From Bifidobacterium moukalabense DSM 27321 (lineage in GTDB: Bacteria; Actinomycetota; Actinomycetes; Actinomycetales; Bifidobacteriaceae): a DNA stretch of 64,000 nt. The stretch spans positions 186,001 through 250,000 of the forward strand of contig NZ_AZMV01000004.1 of the NCBI RefSeq assembly GCF_000522505.1, read 5' to 3'. The notes beneath the pieces are model-generated. The model saw only the letters and a list, made by a program, of their open reading frames with translations. It did no database searches and was not told the DNA's origin. The position numbers were made by a program, and so were the translations under genes. Every line of letters begins with the position of its first letter. The first letter of the stretch is position 1. This document shows positions 18,984-28,025 of this stretch, piece after piece.

Positions 18984-21900
18984 ATGGGTTCTATGCAACA
19001 TACGTTTGGGGTGCGCGAGCTGATTCGCGCAGGACTGCAGGATCTCGATAAGGCACGCGGGTTCCTGCAGGAACTGCAGGGCAATGGTGTAGGCGACGAT
19101 CGACTGCAGCTGTTGATGAGTACGCTGGAACGTTCCTGCGATCCCGACGTGGCGCTTCGTAACCTCGTCGATATCATCAAGGCGCTGCAAAGCCAAGGCG
19201 GGAACTTCGATGACATCGTGACGAGCGAAGAGGGATTCACCCGACTCATCATCGTGCTCGGCGTCTCCGACGAAATGGGCAAGCTCATGCGTTTCAGACC
19301 GGAACTGGTCGCGGCCGCCGCCAATGACGCATGCGAAAGCCACCTGTACAACCACTCGCAGCGGCGGGCGCACGTACTTGAAGCGGTGGGGGCCGACCCG
19401 CAGGAATCCGCCATGCCCAAAGCCGGTCTTCCACTGGCCGATGCGGCGACGGCACTGCGCCGGACCTATCGCAAACAATTGGCGTCCATCATGGTGCAGG
19501 ATGCCATGGAGGCCGACCCCACCACCATTCAGCCGCGTATCAGCCAGGAACTGTCCGATTTGGCCGATGCGGCGCTCGAAGGTGCGTTGGCCATCGCCCG
19601 CAATGAGGTCGAAGGCAGCGAGCATGTCCGTTTCGCCATCATCGGCATGGGCAAACTCGGTGCGCAGGAGTTGAATTACGTCTCCGACGTGGATCTCATC
19701 TATGTGGTGGAGCCTGCCGACCCCGATACCAACGGTATGACGCTTAACCGCGTCGGCACCAAAATGGCCACCACCCTGCAGCGCGTATGCCAGTCGGTGA
19801 TCATGGGTGTCGCCGAACCGACCCTGTGGCAGATCGACGGTGGTCTGCGACCCGAAGGCAAAGACGGTCCGCTCGTACGCCGCCTCGAATCGCATGAGGC
19901 CTATTATGAGCAGTGGGCGGAGAACTGGGAGTTCCAGGCATTGCTTAAGGCCCGTCCGGTTGCGGGCGATCCCGAACTCGGCAACGCCTATATGGACATG
20001 ACGCGGCCGTTCGTATGGACCGCGTCCAAACGTGACAACTTCGTCTATGACTGCCAGCGGATGCGCAAGCGGGTCGAAGACCTCATCCCCGCACCGCTCA
20101 AGGATCGTGAGATCAAGCTCGGTCGTGGGGGCCTGCGCGATGTGGAGTTCACCGTGCAGATGCTCCAGCTTGTGCACGGCCGTTCCGACGAATCGCTGCG
20201 CACCCGTTCCACACTGGAATCGTTGCAGGCGTTGGCCGATGGCGGATACGTATCGCGTAGGCAGGCGAAAAAGCTTTCCTGGGACTATCGTTTCGAACGC
20301 GTGATGGAGCATCGCCAGCAGATGTGGGCCCTGAAGCGCACGCACCTGTTCCCGGATCTCGGCACCGCCAGCCTTGGCGGCATCGAACGCAAGCGTGACA
20401 TCGACGTGGACGAGCTGAACCGGAACCCTGAACTGCGTAGACTGGCGCGTGCCTTCCATCTGCATCCCGAGGAGCTCGTCGACAAATACGACGAGACCCG
20501 TCGCGAAGTACGCCATCTGCACATGGACATCTACTATCGTCCGATGCTGCCGATCAATGCCGGTCTGGAGGATGAGCAGGTCGAACTGTCGGAGAAGGCC
20601 GCGCACGAACGTTTCGAGTCCATAGGATTCGCCGATGCGGACGCAGCCATGCGCCATGTCGTCGCTCTTACCGCCGGCATATCCCGTGCCGCAAAGATCA
20701 ACCGGATCCTGTTGCCGGCCGTGCTGCAATGGCTTGGCGAAGGGCAGAATCCCGACATGGGTCTGCTCAACTGGCGCAAGCTTGAGGAGAACTTCGGTAC
20801 GGAAAGCGAATATCTGGGATTCCTCCGTGATTCGCCCTCTGCGGCGCAACGTCTGTGCCACGTGCTTTCGAATTCCCGGTTCCTCGGCGACGCACTCAAC
20901 AAATCGGTTGAATCGGTCACCTGGCTTGGCAATGATGAGGAACTCAGACCCCGCACACGTGAAAGCCTCGACACGCAGACCAAGGCCACACTGGAACGCA
21001 ATGCGGGCAGCATCAACGATTTCGCGAACTCGCTGCGTGCGATGCGCAGGCATGAGATCGAGCGCATCGGTCTGGCCTGGATGAGTGGCGTAATCGATGA
21101 TGCGACCTCACTGGCCGGTATGACCGACGTGTATGACGCCATCATCGAAGCGTCGTTGCGATGGGCCATCCGCCATCAGCTTGACGAAATGCGGTTTGAC
21201 GAGGCGCCGGCCGCAATCGCCGTCATCGGTATGGGGCGCTACGGTGGCAGGGAGGTGAATTTCAGTTCCGACGCCGATGTGATCATCATCTACCGTCAGG
21301 CCGAAGGGGCTGATGATGGCCAGGCCAACCTGTTCGCGCGCAAGGTGCAGGAGGATTTGCGCGCCATCCTGCAGGGCCCCACCACCTTCGAGCCGAAGAT
21401 CGAGCTCGACATGGATCTGCGTCCGGAAGGCAAGAACGGCCCACTGGTGCGCTCCTACGCTTCATGCGAGGAATATTATCGTTCATGGGCGAGCACGTGG
21501 GAGCATCAGGCGTTGCTGCGCGCCCGATATGCCGCCGGTGATGCGGCACTGGCCGAGGATTTCCTCGTCAATATCGCCAACCCGCTGCGTTATCCGAAGA
21601 TGGATCTGACCGAGACGCAGATCGCCGAAATCCGTAAGCTCAAGGCTCGCATGGAGGCCGAGCGCCTGCCACGAGGCGTGCGCAGGGATCGTCATCTGAA
21701 ACTCGGCAAGGGAGGCTTGTCCGATGTGGAGTGGACCATCCAGCTGCTGCAATTGCAGCATGCGGGGGAGAACGTGAACCTATGCGTCAACGGCACGTTG
21801 GAGGCGCTTGATGAGCTGGAACGTCGCAAATTAGTCGATGCCGGAGACGCCGTCATACTACGCAAGGCGTGGCGCATGTGCACTGCGGCCCGCAACGGCA

Positions 21901-22085
21901 GCTACCTGTGGAGCGGGCGCGTCAATCAGGCCGACATTCTGCCTGATGACACGTATTCGCTCGGTGGCATCGCGGTCTACCTGGGCTATGATGCGAACCG
22001 CGGTCAGCATTTCGAAAACGATCTGCTCGCCGTGATGCGTAAGAGCCGGGACGTGATGGAGCGACTGTTCTACGGGCTTGCCTAG
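18984..22085 (+). CDS. glnE: glutamine synthetase adenylyltransferase/deadenylylase
   Basis: A bifunctional enzyme that adds AMP to, and removes it from, glutamine synthetase in response to nitrogen state. At 1033 residues it has the duplicated nucleotidyltransferase architecture. The deadenylylase half carries MGKLGAQELNYVSDVDLIY and the adenylylase half MGRYGGREVNFSSDADVIII, each with the metal-binding Asp pair, and each half has an RPEGKDG or RPEGKNG segment. Both catalytic halves look intact. With gltBD in the same window it controls the glutamine side of ammonia assimilation. The start appears leaderless. Confidence 0.95.
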   Translation: MGSMQHTFGVRELIRAGLQDLDKARGFLQELQGNGVGDDRLQLLMSTLERSCDPDVALRNLVDIIKALQSQGGNFDDIVTSEEGFTRLIIVLGVSDEMGKLMRFRPELVAAAANDACESHLYNHSQRRAHVLEAVGADPQESAMPKAGLPLADAATALRRTYRKQLASIMVQDAMEADPTTIQPRISQELSDLADAALEGALAIARNEVEGSEHVRFAIIGMGKLGAQELNYVSDVDLIYVVEPADPDTNGMTLNRVGTKMATTLQRVCQSVIMGVAEPTLWQIDGGLRPEGKDGPLVRRLESHEAYYEQWAENWEFQALLKARPVAGDPELGNAYMDMTRPFVWTASKRDNFVYDCQRMRKRVEDLIPAPLKDREIKLGRGGLRDVEFTVQMLQLVHGRSDESLRTRSTLESLQALADGGYVSRRQAKKLSWDYRFERVMEHRQQMWALKRTHLFPDLGTASLGGIERKRDIDVDELNRNPELRRLARAFHLHPEELVDKYDETRREVRHLHMDIYYRPMLPINAGLEDEQVELSEKAAHERFESIGFADADAAMRHVVALTAGISRAAKINRILLPAVLQWLGEGQNPDMGLLNWRKLEENFGTESEYLGFLRDSPSAAQRLCHVLSNSRFLGDALNKSVESVTWLGNDEELRPRTRESLDTQTKATLERNAGSINDFANSLRAMRRHEIERIGLAWMSGVIDDATSLAGMTDVYDAIIEASLRWAIRHQLDEMRFDEAPAAIAVIGMGRYGGREVNFSSDADVIIIYRQAEGADDGQANLFARKVQEDLRAILQGPTTFEPKIELDMDLRPEGKNGPLVRSYASCEEYYRSWASTWEHQALLRARYAAGDAALAEDFLVNIANPLRYPKMDLTETQIAEIRKLKARMEAERLPRGVRRDRHLKLGKGGLSDVEWTIQLLQLQHAGENVNLCVNGTLEALDELERRKLVDAGDAVILRKAWRMCTAARNGSYLWSGRVNQADILPDDTYSLGGIAVYLGYDANRGQHFENDLLAVMRKSRDVMERLFYGLA

Positions 22086-22106
22086 CGACTCAGGGGCATG
22101 CCAAGT

Positions 22107-22147
22107 GCCGGCTGGCCGTATGCCGTTAAGGCATCAGGCCGGTCAGT
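22107..22147 (+). terminator. possible nested hairpin between convergent genes
   Basis: TGCC (22121-22124) pairs with GGCA (22130-22133) inside GGCC (22114-22117) and GGCC (22137-22140). It lies in the 57-bp space between glnE and a minus-strand gene and could serve both. The stem is interrupted, so confidence is low. Confidence 0.3.
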
Positions 22148-22415
22148 GCACGTACATCGACAGCACAACGGCCACCAACGTCACGAAAACGGCGGTGCAG
22201 ACGGCGAGCGTCCCATTGCCATGCTTTCGCGTGCCGAATACCGTCACCAGTGAGATGACGGCGAATACGATGGACACGTCCACGAAAATCGAACAGAAGA
22301 ACCTCGCCAGCACCGGCTTGCCGAATGCAAGCGGAACGGATACCAAGGCGAACGTTATCGCCGCAATCGCGCTTTTGGAAACGGGTTTCTTCGTTGAATT
22401 GCTTGCGTTGTTCAT
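22143..22415 (-). CDS. uncharacterised small membrane protein
   Basis: The function is not recognised. The 90-residue product has a short polar N-terminus (NNASNSTKKPVSKS), then hydrophobic segments at about residues 15-32, 38-61 and 67-88. It ends in a histidine directly after the last helix. GGGAG about 9 nt before ATG 22415 supports translation. It is convergent with glnE and divergent from the pentapeptide-repeat gene. Residue composition is natural for a membrane protein, and the opposite-strand frame is only repetitive Thr/Ala. Confidence 0.7.
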   Translation of the reverse strand: MNNASNSTKKPVSKSAIAAITFALVSVPLAFGKPVLARFFCSIFVDVSIVFAVISLVTVFGTRKHGNGTLAVCTAVFVTLVAVVLSMYVH

Positions 22416-22532
22416 AGGTCGATACTCCCGCCGAGGCTTGACATTCTTTTTATAAGCCTATAGATAAGCCTTGAGCGCGTGGCCATCCGAATACACTGGT
22501 GAGTGTCGCCGTATCGGATGGAGAAGGTTGTG

Positions 22533-23231
22533 ATGCTCCCTGATTCTCATGCAAAGAAGACCGTCGCCCCTCGCGTTCCCGTGCTGAGGATGCCGTCCGC
22601 ACTGACCGAGATGCGTATGAGCGCGATCGAGCCGGAAGGCTCCTATGACACCATCCGCATTGAAGGGCAGCATGCCGTCGATGAAATCTCGGATTGGACG
22701 CTGACCGCCTTTCTGGACTGCTCTCTGGAAAATCTGACGTTCGAAACGGCGTTGTTCGACCATGCGACCTTCACCGGCACGAGATTCGCCGGCTGTGGCA
22801 TGGTGCACTCGTCGTTCGTGAACGCGTCCGTATTCTCAGGCACCTTTGAAAACTGCCGATTCGGTGCCTGCGATGCTTGGGATTGCAGGGCCCGGTCCGT
22901 CATATTCACCGGTTGCCGATTCGGCTATCTTAATCTGCGCGGCGCCAAATGGCGTGATGTGGTCTTCCGGGATTGTGCGATTGACGATTTCGATGCGGTC
23001 GACGCGGTGCTGGAACGGGTGGCGTTTCCCGGTACCGCGGTCCATGCCGTCAATCTGCAGCATGCCGTGGCCTGCGACGTCGATCTGCGTGGTGCGAAAC
23101 TGCAGGAGATCCACGACGTCGCCGGATTGCGCGGTACCACCATGCTCGTCGACCAGATCTCCCAACTTGCCAGCTCCTTCGCGGCCGGTCTCGGCATCCG
23201 CCTGGAGGATCCCGAAGGCGACGAATCGTGA
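22533..23231 (+). CDS. pentapeptide-repeat protein
   Basis: The body of this 232-residue protein is a right-handed beta-helix of pentapeptide repeats with Phe or Leu at the centre (CSLENLTFETALFDHATFTG; FENCRFGACDAWDCRARSVI). In all, about 20 A(N/D)LXX-like units occupy roughly residues 55-200. Some family members mimic DNA and protect gyrase from quinolones (Qnr, MfpA); most have no known role. Several initiation codons are close together; ATG 22533 follows GGAGAAGG and was chosen over 22518 or GTG 22503. The C-terminus is a non-repeat amphipathic helix (SQLASSFAAGLGIR). It is monocistronic, just upstream of the pyr operon. Confidence 0.82.
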   Translation: MLPDSHAKKTVAPRVPVLRMPSALTEMRMSAIEPEGSYDTIRIEGQHAVDEISDWTLTAFLDCSLENLTFETALFDHATFTGTRFAGCGMVHSSFVNASVFSGTFENCRFGACDAWDCRARSVIFTGCRFGYLNLRGAKWRDVVFRDCAIDDFDAVDAVLERVAFPGTAVHAVNLQHAVACDVDLRGAKLQEIHDVAGLRGTTMLVDQISQLASSFAAGLGIRLEDPEGDES

Positions 23232-23287
23232 ACACGCGGTGAACGGGAGGGTCAGCGGCTCAGGCTATAGTTGGCTAGGTCACTTCG

Positions 23288-23323
23288 GGTGGCCACCTTC
23301 AACCACAAGTTGCATGAAAGGTG
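23288..23323 (+). promoter_or_regulatory. alternative hairpins in the pyrB leader
   Basis: GGTGGCCACC (23288-23297) is a perfect palindrome. CACCTT (23294-23299) can instead pair with AAGGTG (23318-23323), which is a ribosome-binding-site-like sequence. The two pairings share CACC and exclude each other. This is a possible leader control of the pyr operon, inferred from pairing alone. Confidence 0.3.
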
Positions 23324-23364
23324 AGCCGTTGTCCTCAGTACTCGAACCGGCGGTGGAGACGCCG

Positions 23365-24327
23365 ATGATCGGTAAAAGTGTCATCACCCTCGATGATTTG
23401 TCCGTCAGGCAGATTCGGGAGATGCTGCACAAGGCGCAGTACATCGATTCCCATCGCAAGGAAGTGGCGCACACCTGTGAAGGCAGGGTGCTCGCCACTT
23501 TGTTTTATGAACCGAGCACTCGCACCCGCCTGAGTTTCGAAACGGCCATGCTGCGGCTCGGCGGCAAGGTGATCGGTTTCGCCGGCGCCCAGCTCGCCTC
23601 CGTGACCAAGGGCGAGACCATCGCCGACACCCTGAAGACCGTCTCCAACTATGTTGACGTGGTCGCCATCCGTCACCCGAAGGAGGGTGCCGCACTCGTG
23701 GCCTCCCGCGCCGCTTCCGTGCCGGTCATCAACGCCGGCGACGGCGGGCATATGCACCCGACGCAGACCCTCGCCGATCTGGCCACCCTGCAATCGCGTT
23801 TCGGCCGCGTCACCGACCTGACCGTCGGCCTGTGCGGCGACCTGACCTTCGGCCGTACCGTACACTCCCTGATCGAAACGCTGTGCCGCTTCGGCAACGT
23901 GAACTTCGTGCTTATCAGCCCCGACGAGCTCAAGACCCCTCGCTACGTGCTCGATCGCATCGATGCCACCGACTCCTGCTCCTACGTGGAGGTCAGGGAC
24001 CTGGCCTCCGTGATCGGCGACCTTGATGTGCTGTACATGACCCGCGTGCAGAAGGAGCGGTTCTTCAACGAGGACGATTACCTGCGCCTGCGTGACACCT
24101 ATATCCTCGATGCGGCCAAGATGAGCCTCGCCAAGAAGGACATGGCCGTGCTGCATCCGCTGCCGCGAGTCAATGAGATCGCCGTTGAAGTCGATGACGA
24201 TCCGCGTGCCGCCTACTTCGAGCAGGTCAAGAACGGCATGCTCATGCGCATGGCATTGGAAAGCTCGGTGGTCGGCGACAGGCTGCCGGGATATGAACCG
24301 CTTGAATCCGAGGAGGTTGCAGTCTGA
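23365..24327 (+). CDS. pyrB: aspartate carbamoyltransferase catalytic subunit
   Basis: It condenses carbamoyl phosphate and aspartate, the committed step of pyrimidine synthesis. The carbamoyl-phosphate site FYEPSTRTR, then HPTQTLADL and HPLPRVNEI, are all present. ATG 23365 (after GGTGGAG at 6 nt) gives 320 residues, the family norm; in-frame ATG 23314 and TTG 23329 would add 17 or 12 residues. It is the first gene of pyrBICFKDE and is followed by the regulatory chain pyrI at a 1-base overlap, so the enzyme should be the allosteric B-I holoenzyme. Confidence 0.95.
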   Translation: MIGKSVITLDDLSVRQIREMLHKAQYIDSHRKEVAHTCEGRVLATLFYEPSTRTRLSFETAMLRLGGKVIGFAGAQLASVTKGETIADTLKTVSNYVDVVAIRHPKEGAALVASRAASVPVINAGDGGHMHPTQTLADLATLQSRFGRVTDLTVGLCGDLTFGRTVHSLIETLCRFGNVNFVLISPDELKTPRYVLDRIDATDSCSYVEVRDLASVIGDLDVLYMTRVQKERFFNEDDYLRLRDTYILDAAKMSLAKKDMAVLHPLPRVNEIAVEVDDDPRAAYFEQVKNGMLMRMALESSVVGDRLPGYEPLESEEVAV

Positions 24328-24752
24328 TGGAAGTCACCAGCATTCAAAACGGCATCATCATCGATCATGTGCCGGCCGGCACCGCGCTCAAGGTGCTTGA
24401 ATACCTGAAGATCGATCCGTCCAAAACCAAACTCGCGCTGATCATGAACACCGACAGCCATATGTATGGCACGAAGGACATCATCAAGATCGAAGATGAA
24501 AGCGGAGTGGACGCCATCGACCTCGACGTGCTGGGGCTCGTGGCCCGCACCGCGACCGTGGGCATTGTGCGTGGCGGCAGGATCGTCGAGAAAAAGAAGC
24601 CGACCCTGCCGGAACATGTCGTCAACATCATCAAGTGCGTGAATCCGCGTTGCGTGACTACCACCGAACCGGCCGTGCAGATGTTCCATCTGGTGCATTC
24701 CGACCGTCAGGAATACCGTTGTGATTACTGTGACGAGGAAGCGAAGTTCTGA
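24327..24752 (+). CDS. pyrI: aspartate carbamoyltransferase regulatory subunit
   Basis: It binds nucleotide effectors and, through a zinc site, the catalytic trimers. C104, C109, C132 and C135 (CVNPRC and CDYC) form the expected zinc ligand set in the C-terminal domain, and the N-terminal nucleotide-binding domain has the ALIMNTDS segment. The length, 141 residues, is slightly shorter than the E. coli protein. PyrI is typical of enteric bacteria and archaea and patchy in Gram-positives; its presence here indicates direct feedback control of the pathway. Start ATG 24327 overlaps the pyrB stop. Confidence 0.95.
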   Translation: MEVTSIQNGIIIDHVPAGTALKVLEYLKIDPSKTKLALIMNTDSHMYGTKDIIKIEDESGVDAIDLDVLGLVARTATVGIVRGGRIVEKKKPTLPEHVVNIIKCVNPRCVTTTEPAVQMFHLVHSDRQEYRCDYCDEEAKF

Positions 24753-24755
24753 CCC

Positions 24756-26174
24756 ATGGCCCTCATTCTTCATGACATCAAGGTTTGGAACACCGGCGAA
24801 GTCATCGACCTGATCGTTCCGTCCGACACCGATGAGACCGTTGACGCCTCGGCCATGACCATCGCGCCCGGATTCGAGGATCCGCATGTGCATTTCCGCG
24901 ATCCGGGGCAGACCTACAAGGAGTCGATGATTTCCGGCTGTGCGGCGGCGGCCTCCGGTGGCTACACGAACGTGCTCATCATGCCGAACACCGTTCCCGC
25001 CATGGATGGAGTGAAGGTCGAGGCCGGCCAGCCAGGCGCATCCGAGGTGCTTGATGCCGGTTACGATACCGTCATCGACTACCTGCAGCATTACGAAGCG
25101 GCCCATGGTGTGAAGCTGCCGGTTCGCTATGATCTGTGCGTATGCGCCTCCAAGGGACGCGCCGGCAGGGAGGCGACCGAACCGGCCGATTGGATCGGAT
25201 ACCTGCCAGGTCATGGCGACGCCGGGAAAGACGCCTATCAGCTGGCCCATCCAGTGACGGCCATCAGTGATGACGGATCCGCGGTAACCCCTGGGATTCT
25301 TGATCAGGTGTTCGCCAATGTCAAGGAATCCGGTCTGTATCTGATCGAGCATTGCGAGCATCATGACACCGGTGCGGTCAATGAAGGGCCGGTCTCCCGC
25401 AGGCTCGGGGTGCCCGGCATCCCGGAAGATACCGAACTGAAGATCGTTGAACGTGACATCGAAATGGCACGCACGACCGGTGTGCACGTGCACTTCCAGC
25501 ACGTCAGCACCGCGATCTCCTTCGAGACGATTCGCAGGGCCAAGGCCGAGGGCCTGCCGATCACCTGCGAGACCGCGCCGCATTACATCGCCCTATGCGA
25601 TGAGGCGTTGCTGGAATACGGTACGCTCGCCAAGATGAATCCGCCGCTTCGCTCCGAAGCCGATCGGCGGGCCACCATCACCGCCGTAGCCGATGGTACG
25701 GTCGACCTTCTGGCCACCGATCACGCGCCGCACACCATGGAGGAGAAGGGACTCGGCTTCCTTGATGCCCCGAACGGCATCATCGGCCTGGAATGCGCCT
25801 ACGGCGTGTGCCACAAGGTGCTCGTCGACGGAGGCCACATTTCCGATGAGCGACTCATCGAGCTCATGTCGACCGGTCCAGCCGAACTGATGGGCCACGA
25901 TAAGACCGATGCGGCCGCTTTGCTTGACGAGAACGCTGATGCGGTTCCAGGCGATTCCGACACCAAGCGCGTGCTCGACCTCGGCAAGGTCACACACCCC
26001 GAAAATGTAGATTTGGTGGTGCTCGACACCGCTGAGGAGTGGACCGTCGATCCGGAGAGATTCCACTCCTCGGCCCGCAACACCCCATTCGGCGGATGGC
26101 AGGTCACCGGCCGCCCTCTTGCCACCATCATCGGCTCGAAACTGGCTTTCAGCCGCATCAACAAGGAGGACTGA
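24756..26174 (+). CDS. pyrC: dihydroorotase
   Basis: A zinc amidohydrolase cyclising carbamoyl aspartate to dihydroorotate. The first metal ligands are H44 and H46 in DPHVHFRD, and later ligands lie in HFQHVST, CETAPHY and ATDHAPHT. At 472 residues it is somewhat long for a type I dihydroorotase (about 430). The extra material is an acidic insertion near residue 390 (ALLDENADAVPGDSDTK). The start lies 3 bp after pyrI, and its stop overlaps pyrF. Confidence 0.95.
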   Translation: MALILHDIKVWNTGEVIDLIVPSDTDETVDASAMTIAPGFEDPHVHFRDPGQTYKESMISGCAAAASGGYTNVLIMPNTVPAMDGVKVEAGQPGASEVLDAGYDTVIDYLQHYEAAHGVKLPVRYDLCVCASKGRAGREATEPADWIGYLPGHGDAGKDAYQLAHPVTAISDDGSAVTPGILDQVFANVKESGLYLIEHCEHHDTGAVNEGPVSRRLGVPGIPEDTELKIVERDIEMARTTGVHVHFQHVSTAISFETIRRAKAEGLPITCETAPHYIALCDEALLEYGTLAKMNPPLRSEADRRATITAVADGTVDLLATDHAPHTMEEKGLGFLDAPNGIIGLECAYGVCHKVLVDGGHISDERLIELMSTGPAELMGHDKTDAAALLDENADAVPGDSDTKRVLDLGKVTHPENVDLVVLDTAEEWTVDPERFHSSARNTPFGGWQVTGRPLATIIGSKLAFSRINKED

Positions 26175-27136
26175 TGGACCGTCTGATCGAAGCGATCGAA
26201 TCCAAGCAGAACCCGAGCGTCGTCGGCCTCGACCCGACCGAAGCCCTCGTGCCGGCGCAGGTTGTGGCGAGTTTCGCCGATGAAATCGCCGAACAGGTCG
26301 AAGACCCCTCGGAAGCGCCCGCCATGCAGCTGTCCGTCGCCTTCTTCGAATTCAACCGTGCCATCATCGATGCCGTGGCCGACATCGTACCTGCCGTCAA
26401 ACCGCAGATCGCCATGTATGAGGCGCTCGGTCCGGCGGGTATTGATGCATACGCCATGACCTGCGAATACGCCAGGCAGCAGGGCCTGTATGTGCTCGGC
26501 GACGTCAAGCGCGGCGACATCGGATCCACGGCGGCGGCCTACGCGCATCATCTAAGCGGTGTGGCGACGGGGGAGATCCCGTTCGACCCGTGGCACGAAG
26601 ACGCCGTGACCGTGAACCCGTATCTTGGCACCGACGGCATCACGCCGTTCGTCGAGGCGGCGACCGCGGCGGATAAGGACATATTCGTGCTGGTGCGCAC
26701 CTCCAATCCGTCCAGCAGCGAATTGCAGGAGCTGAAACTGGCATCCGGCGAGCGCGTGTACGAACATGTCGCCGATCTGGTCGAAGGCTGGGGAGGCGAA
26801 ACCATCGGCAGGGACGGTTACTCGCGCGTAGGCGCGGTCGTCGGCGCCACCCATCCTGAAGAAGGCAAGGCGTTGCGGACCCGCATGCCGCACACCTTCT
26901 TCCTGGTGCCGGGGTACGGTGCCCAGGGCGGTACCGCGCAGGGCGTGGCCGGCATGTTCGACAAAGACGGTTCCGGTGCGCTTGTCAACTCATCCCGCGG
27001 CATCATCGGCGCATGGAAAAGGTCCGGCGGATATTCCGAATCCATGAGCGCCGACGATGCATTGGAGCTCGTCGCCGAATCGGCGAGAACCGCGGCGAAG
27101 GACATGCGAGACGATCTTCGTGCGGTGCTTCCGTAA
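26174..27136 (+). CDS. pyrF: orotidine 5'-phosphate decarboxylase (subfamily 2)
   Basis: It converts OMP to UMP, the last step of the pathway. It contains VGLDPTEALVP near the N-terminus, VKPQIAMYEALG, and the catalytic DVKRGDIGSTA, followed by the phosphate-binding PGYGAQGG. The long form of 320 residues is the actinobacterial/myxobacterial subfamily rather than the short E. coli type. ATG 26174 overlaps the pyrC stop (TGATG) and is preceded by AAGGAGGA, so the start is secure. Confidence 0.95.
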   Translation: MDRLIEAIESKQNPSVVGLDPTEALVPAQVVASFADEIAEQVEDPSEAPAMQLSVAFFEFNRAIIDAVADIVPAVKPQIAMYEALGPAGIDAYAMTCEYARQQGLYVLGDVKRGDIGSTAAAYAHHLSGVATGEIPFDPWHEDAVTVNPYLGTDGITPFVEAATAADKDIFVLVRTSNPSSSELQELKLASGERVYEHVADLVEGWGGETIGRDGYSRVGAVVGATHPEEGKALRTRMPHTFFLVPGYGAQGGTAQGVAGMFDKDGSGALVNSSRGIIGAWKRSGGYSESMSADDALELVAESARTAAKDMRDDLRAVLP

Positions 27137-27205
27137 ACGGACGACCCGCGGAAAACGCAACCATCAATCATAAGAACGCAAACGAACGTAATAGAGAGGG
27201 AGTTC

Positions 27206-28021
27206 ATGACCACCGCAACGTTCACCCCGACTGTCGCCGAGGCGACCCAGGCCGGCTTCTTTCCGAGCCGCCATACGGTCGAGATCGTCGACAATCGGAA
27301 GCTGACCGACGGCGTCTATCGCCTGACCTTCCGTGACGAATACATTGCGGGGCACGCAAGGCCCGCACAATTCGTCGACGTATATTCCAACGACCCGACC
27401 AGACTCATGCCGCGTCCGTTCGGCGTGGCCGAGGTCAACGGCGACGAAGTGAGCCTGATGTTCGCCGTGGTCGGCAAGGGCACCGCTGAATTCGCGAGGC
27501 TGCAGGCCGGGGATACCGTACGTGTGATGGGGCCTCTGGGCAACTCGTTCAACACCAAGGAGCCGGCCAACTATGTGCTGGTCGCCGGTGGTCTTGGGGT
27601 GCCGCCGCTGGTGAGGGCCGCACAGGCCATCGCCGGTACGCCAGGCGCGACGAGCACCGCCGTGTTCGGCTACCGCAACGTGCATTTCGGTGACGAATAC
27701 GTTGGCAGATACGCCGATTCGGTGTATAGCATCGACGAATCCGAAGGCAACGTCATCACCCTGCTTGACCGCATTTCGGATGAACTCATGAACGGCGAAC
27801 TGAAGCCAGCCATTCTGTCCTGCGGGCCATTGCCGATGATGAAGGCCGTGGCGGCGTGGGCGGCCAAGCATGGCATCGAATGCCAGCTGAGCCTCGAACA
27901 GCGTATGGGCTGTGGCTATGGCACGTGCGTGCTGTGCACGGTCGACACGCTGGACGGACGACTGAAGGTCTGCTCCGATGGGCCGGTGTTCACGCGCGAA
28001 CGTTTGGGATGGGGTGAGTGA
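27206..28021 (+). CDS. pyrK: dihydroorotate dehydrogenase electron transfer subunit
   Basis: An FAD and 2Fe-2S protein that lets PyrD (type 1B) use NAD+. A ferredoxin reductase-like FAD domain (MPRPFGVAEV) precedes a nucleotide-binding segment (VAGGLGVPPL). The C-terminal cysteine cluster MGCGYGTCVLCTVDT plus VCSDGP forms the iron-sulfur site. The 271-residue length is normal. AGAGAGGGAG lies before ATG 27206. The 69-bp gap after pyrF is the largest within the operon's first six genes. Confidence 0.93.
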   Translation: MTTATFTPTVAEATQAGFFPSRHTVEIVDNRKLTDGVYRLTFRDEYIAGHARPAQFVDVYSNDPTRLMPRPFGVAEVNGDEVSLMFAVVGKGTAEFARLQAGDTVRVMGPLGNSFNTKEPANYVLVAGGLGVPPLVRAAQAIAGTPGATSTAVFGYRNVHFGDEYVGRYADSVYSIDESEGNVITLLDRISDELMNGELKPAILSCGPLPMMKAVAAWAAKHGIECQLSLEQRMGCGYGTCVLCTVDTLDGRLKVCSDGPVFTRERLGWGE

Positions 28022-28025
28022 GAGC

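Noticed and set aside
18975..21053. 692-codon open frame antisense to glnE
   Set aside because: It mirrors the codon bias of glnE, has no recognisable domain and no supporting ribosome-binding site.
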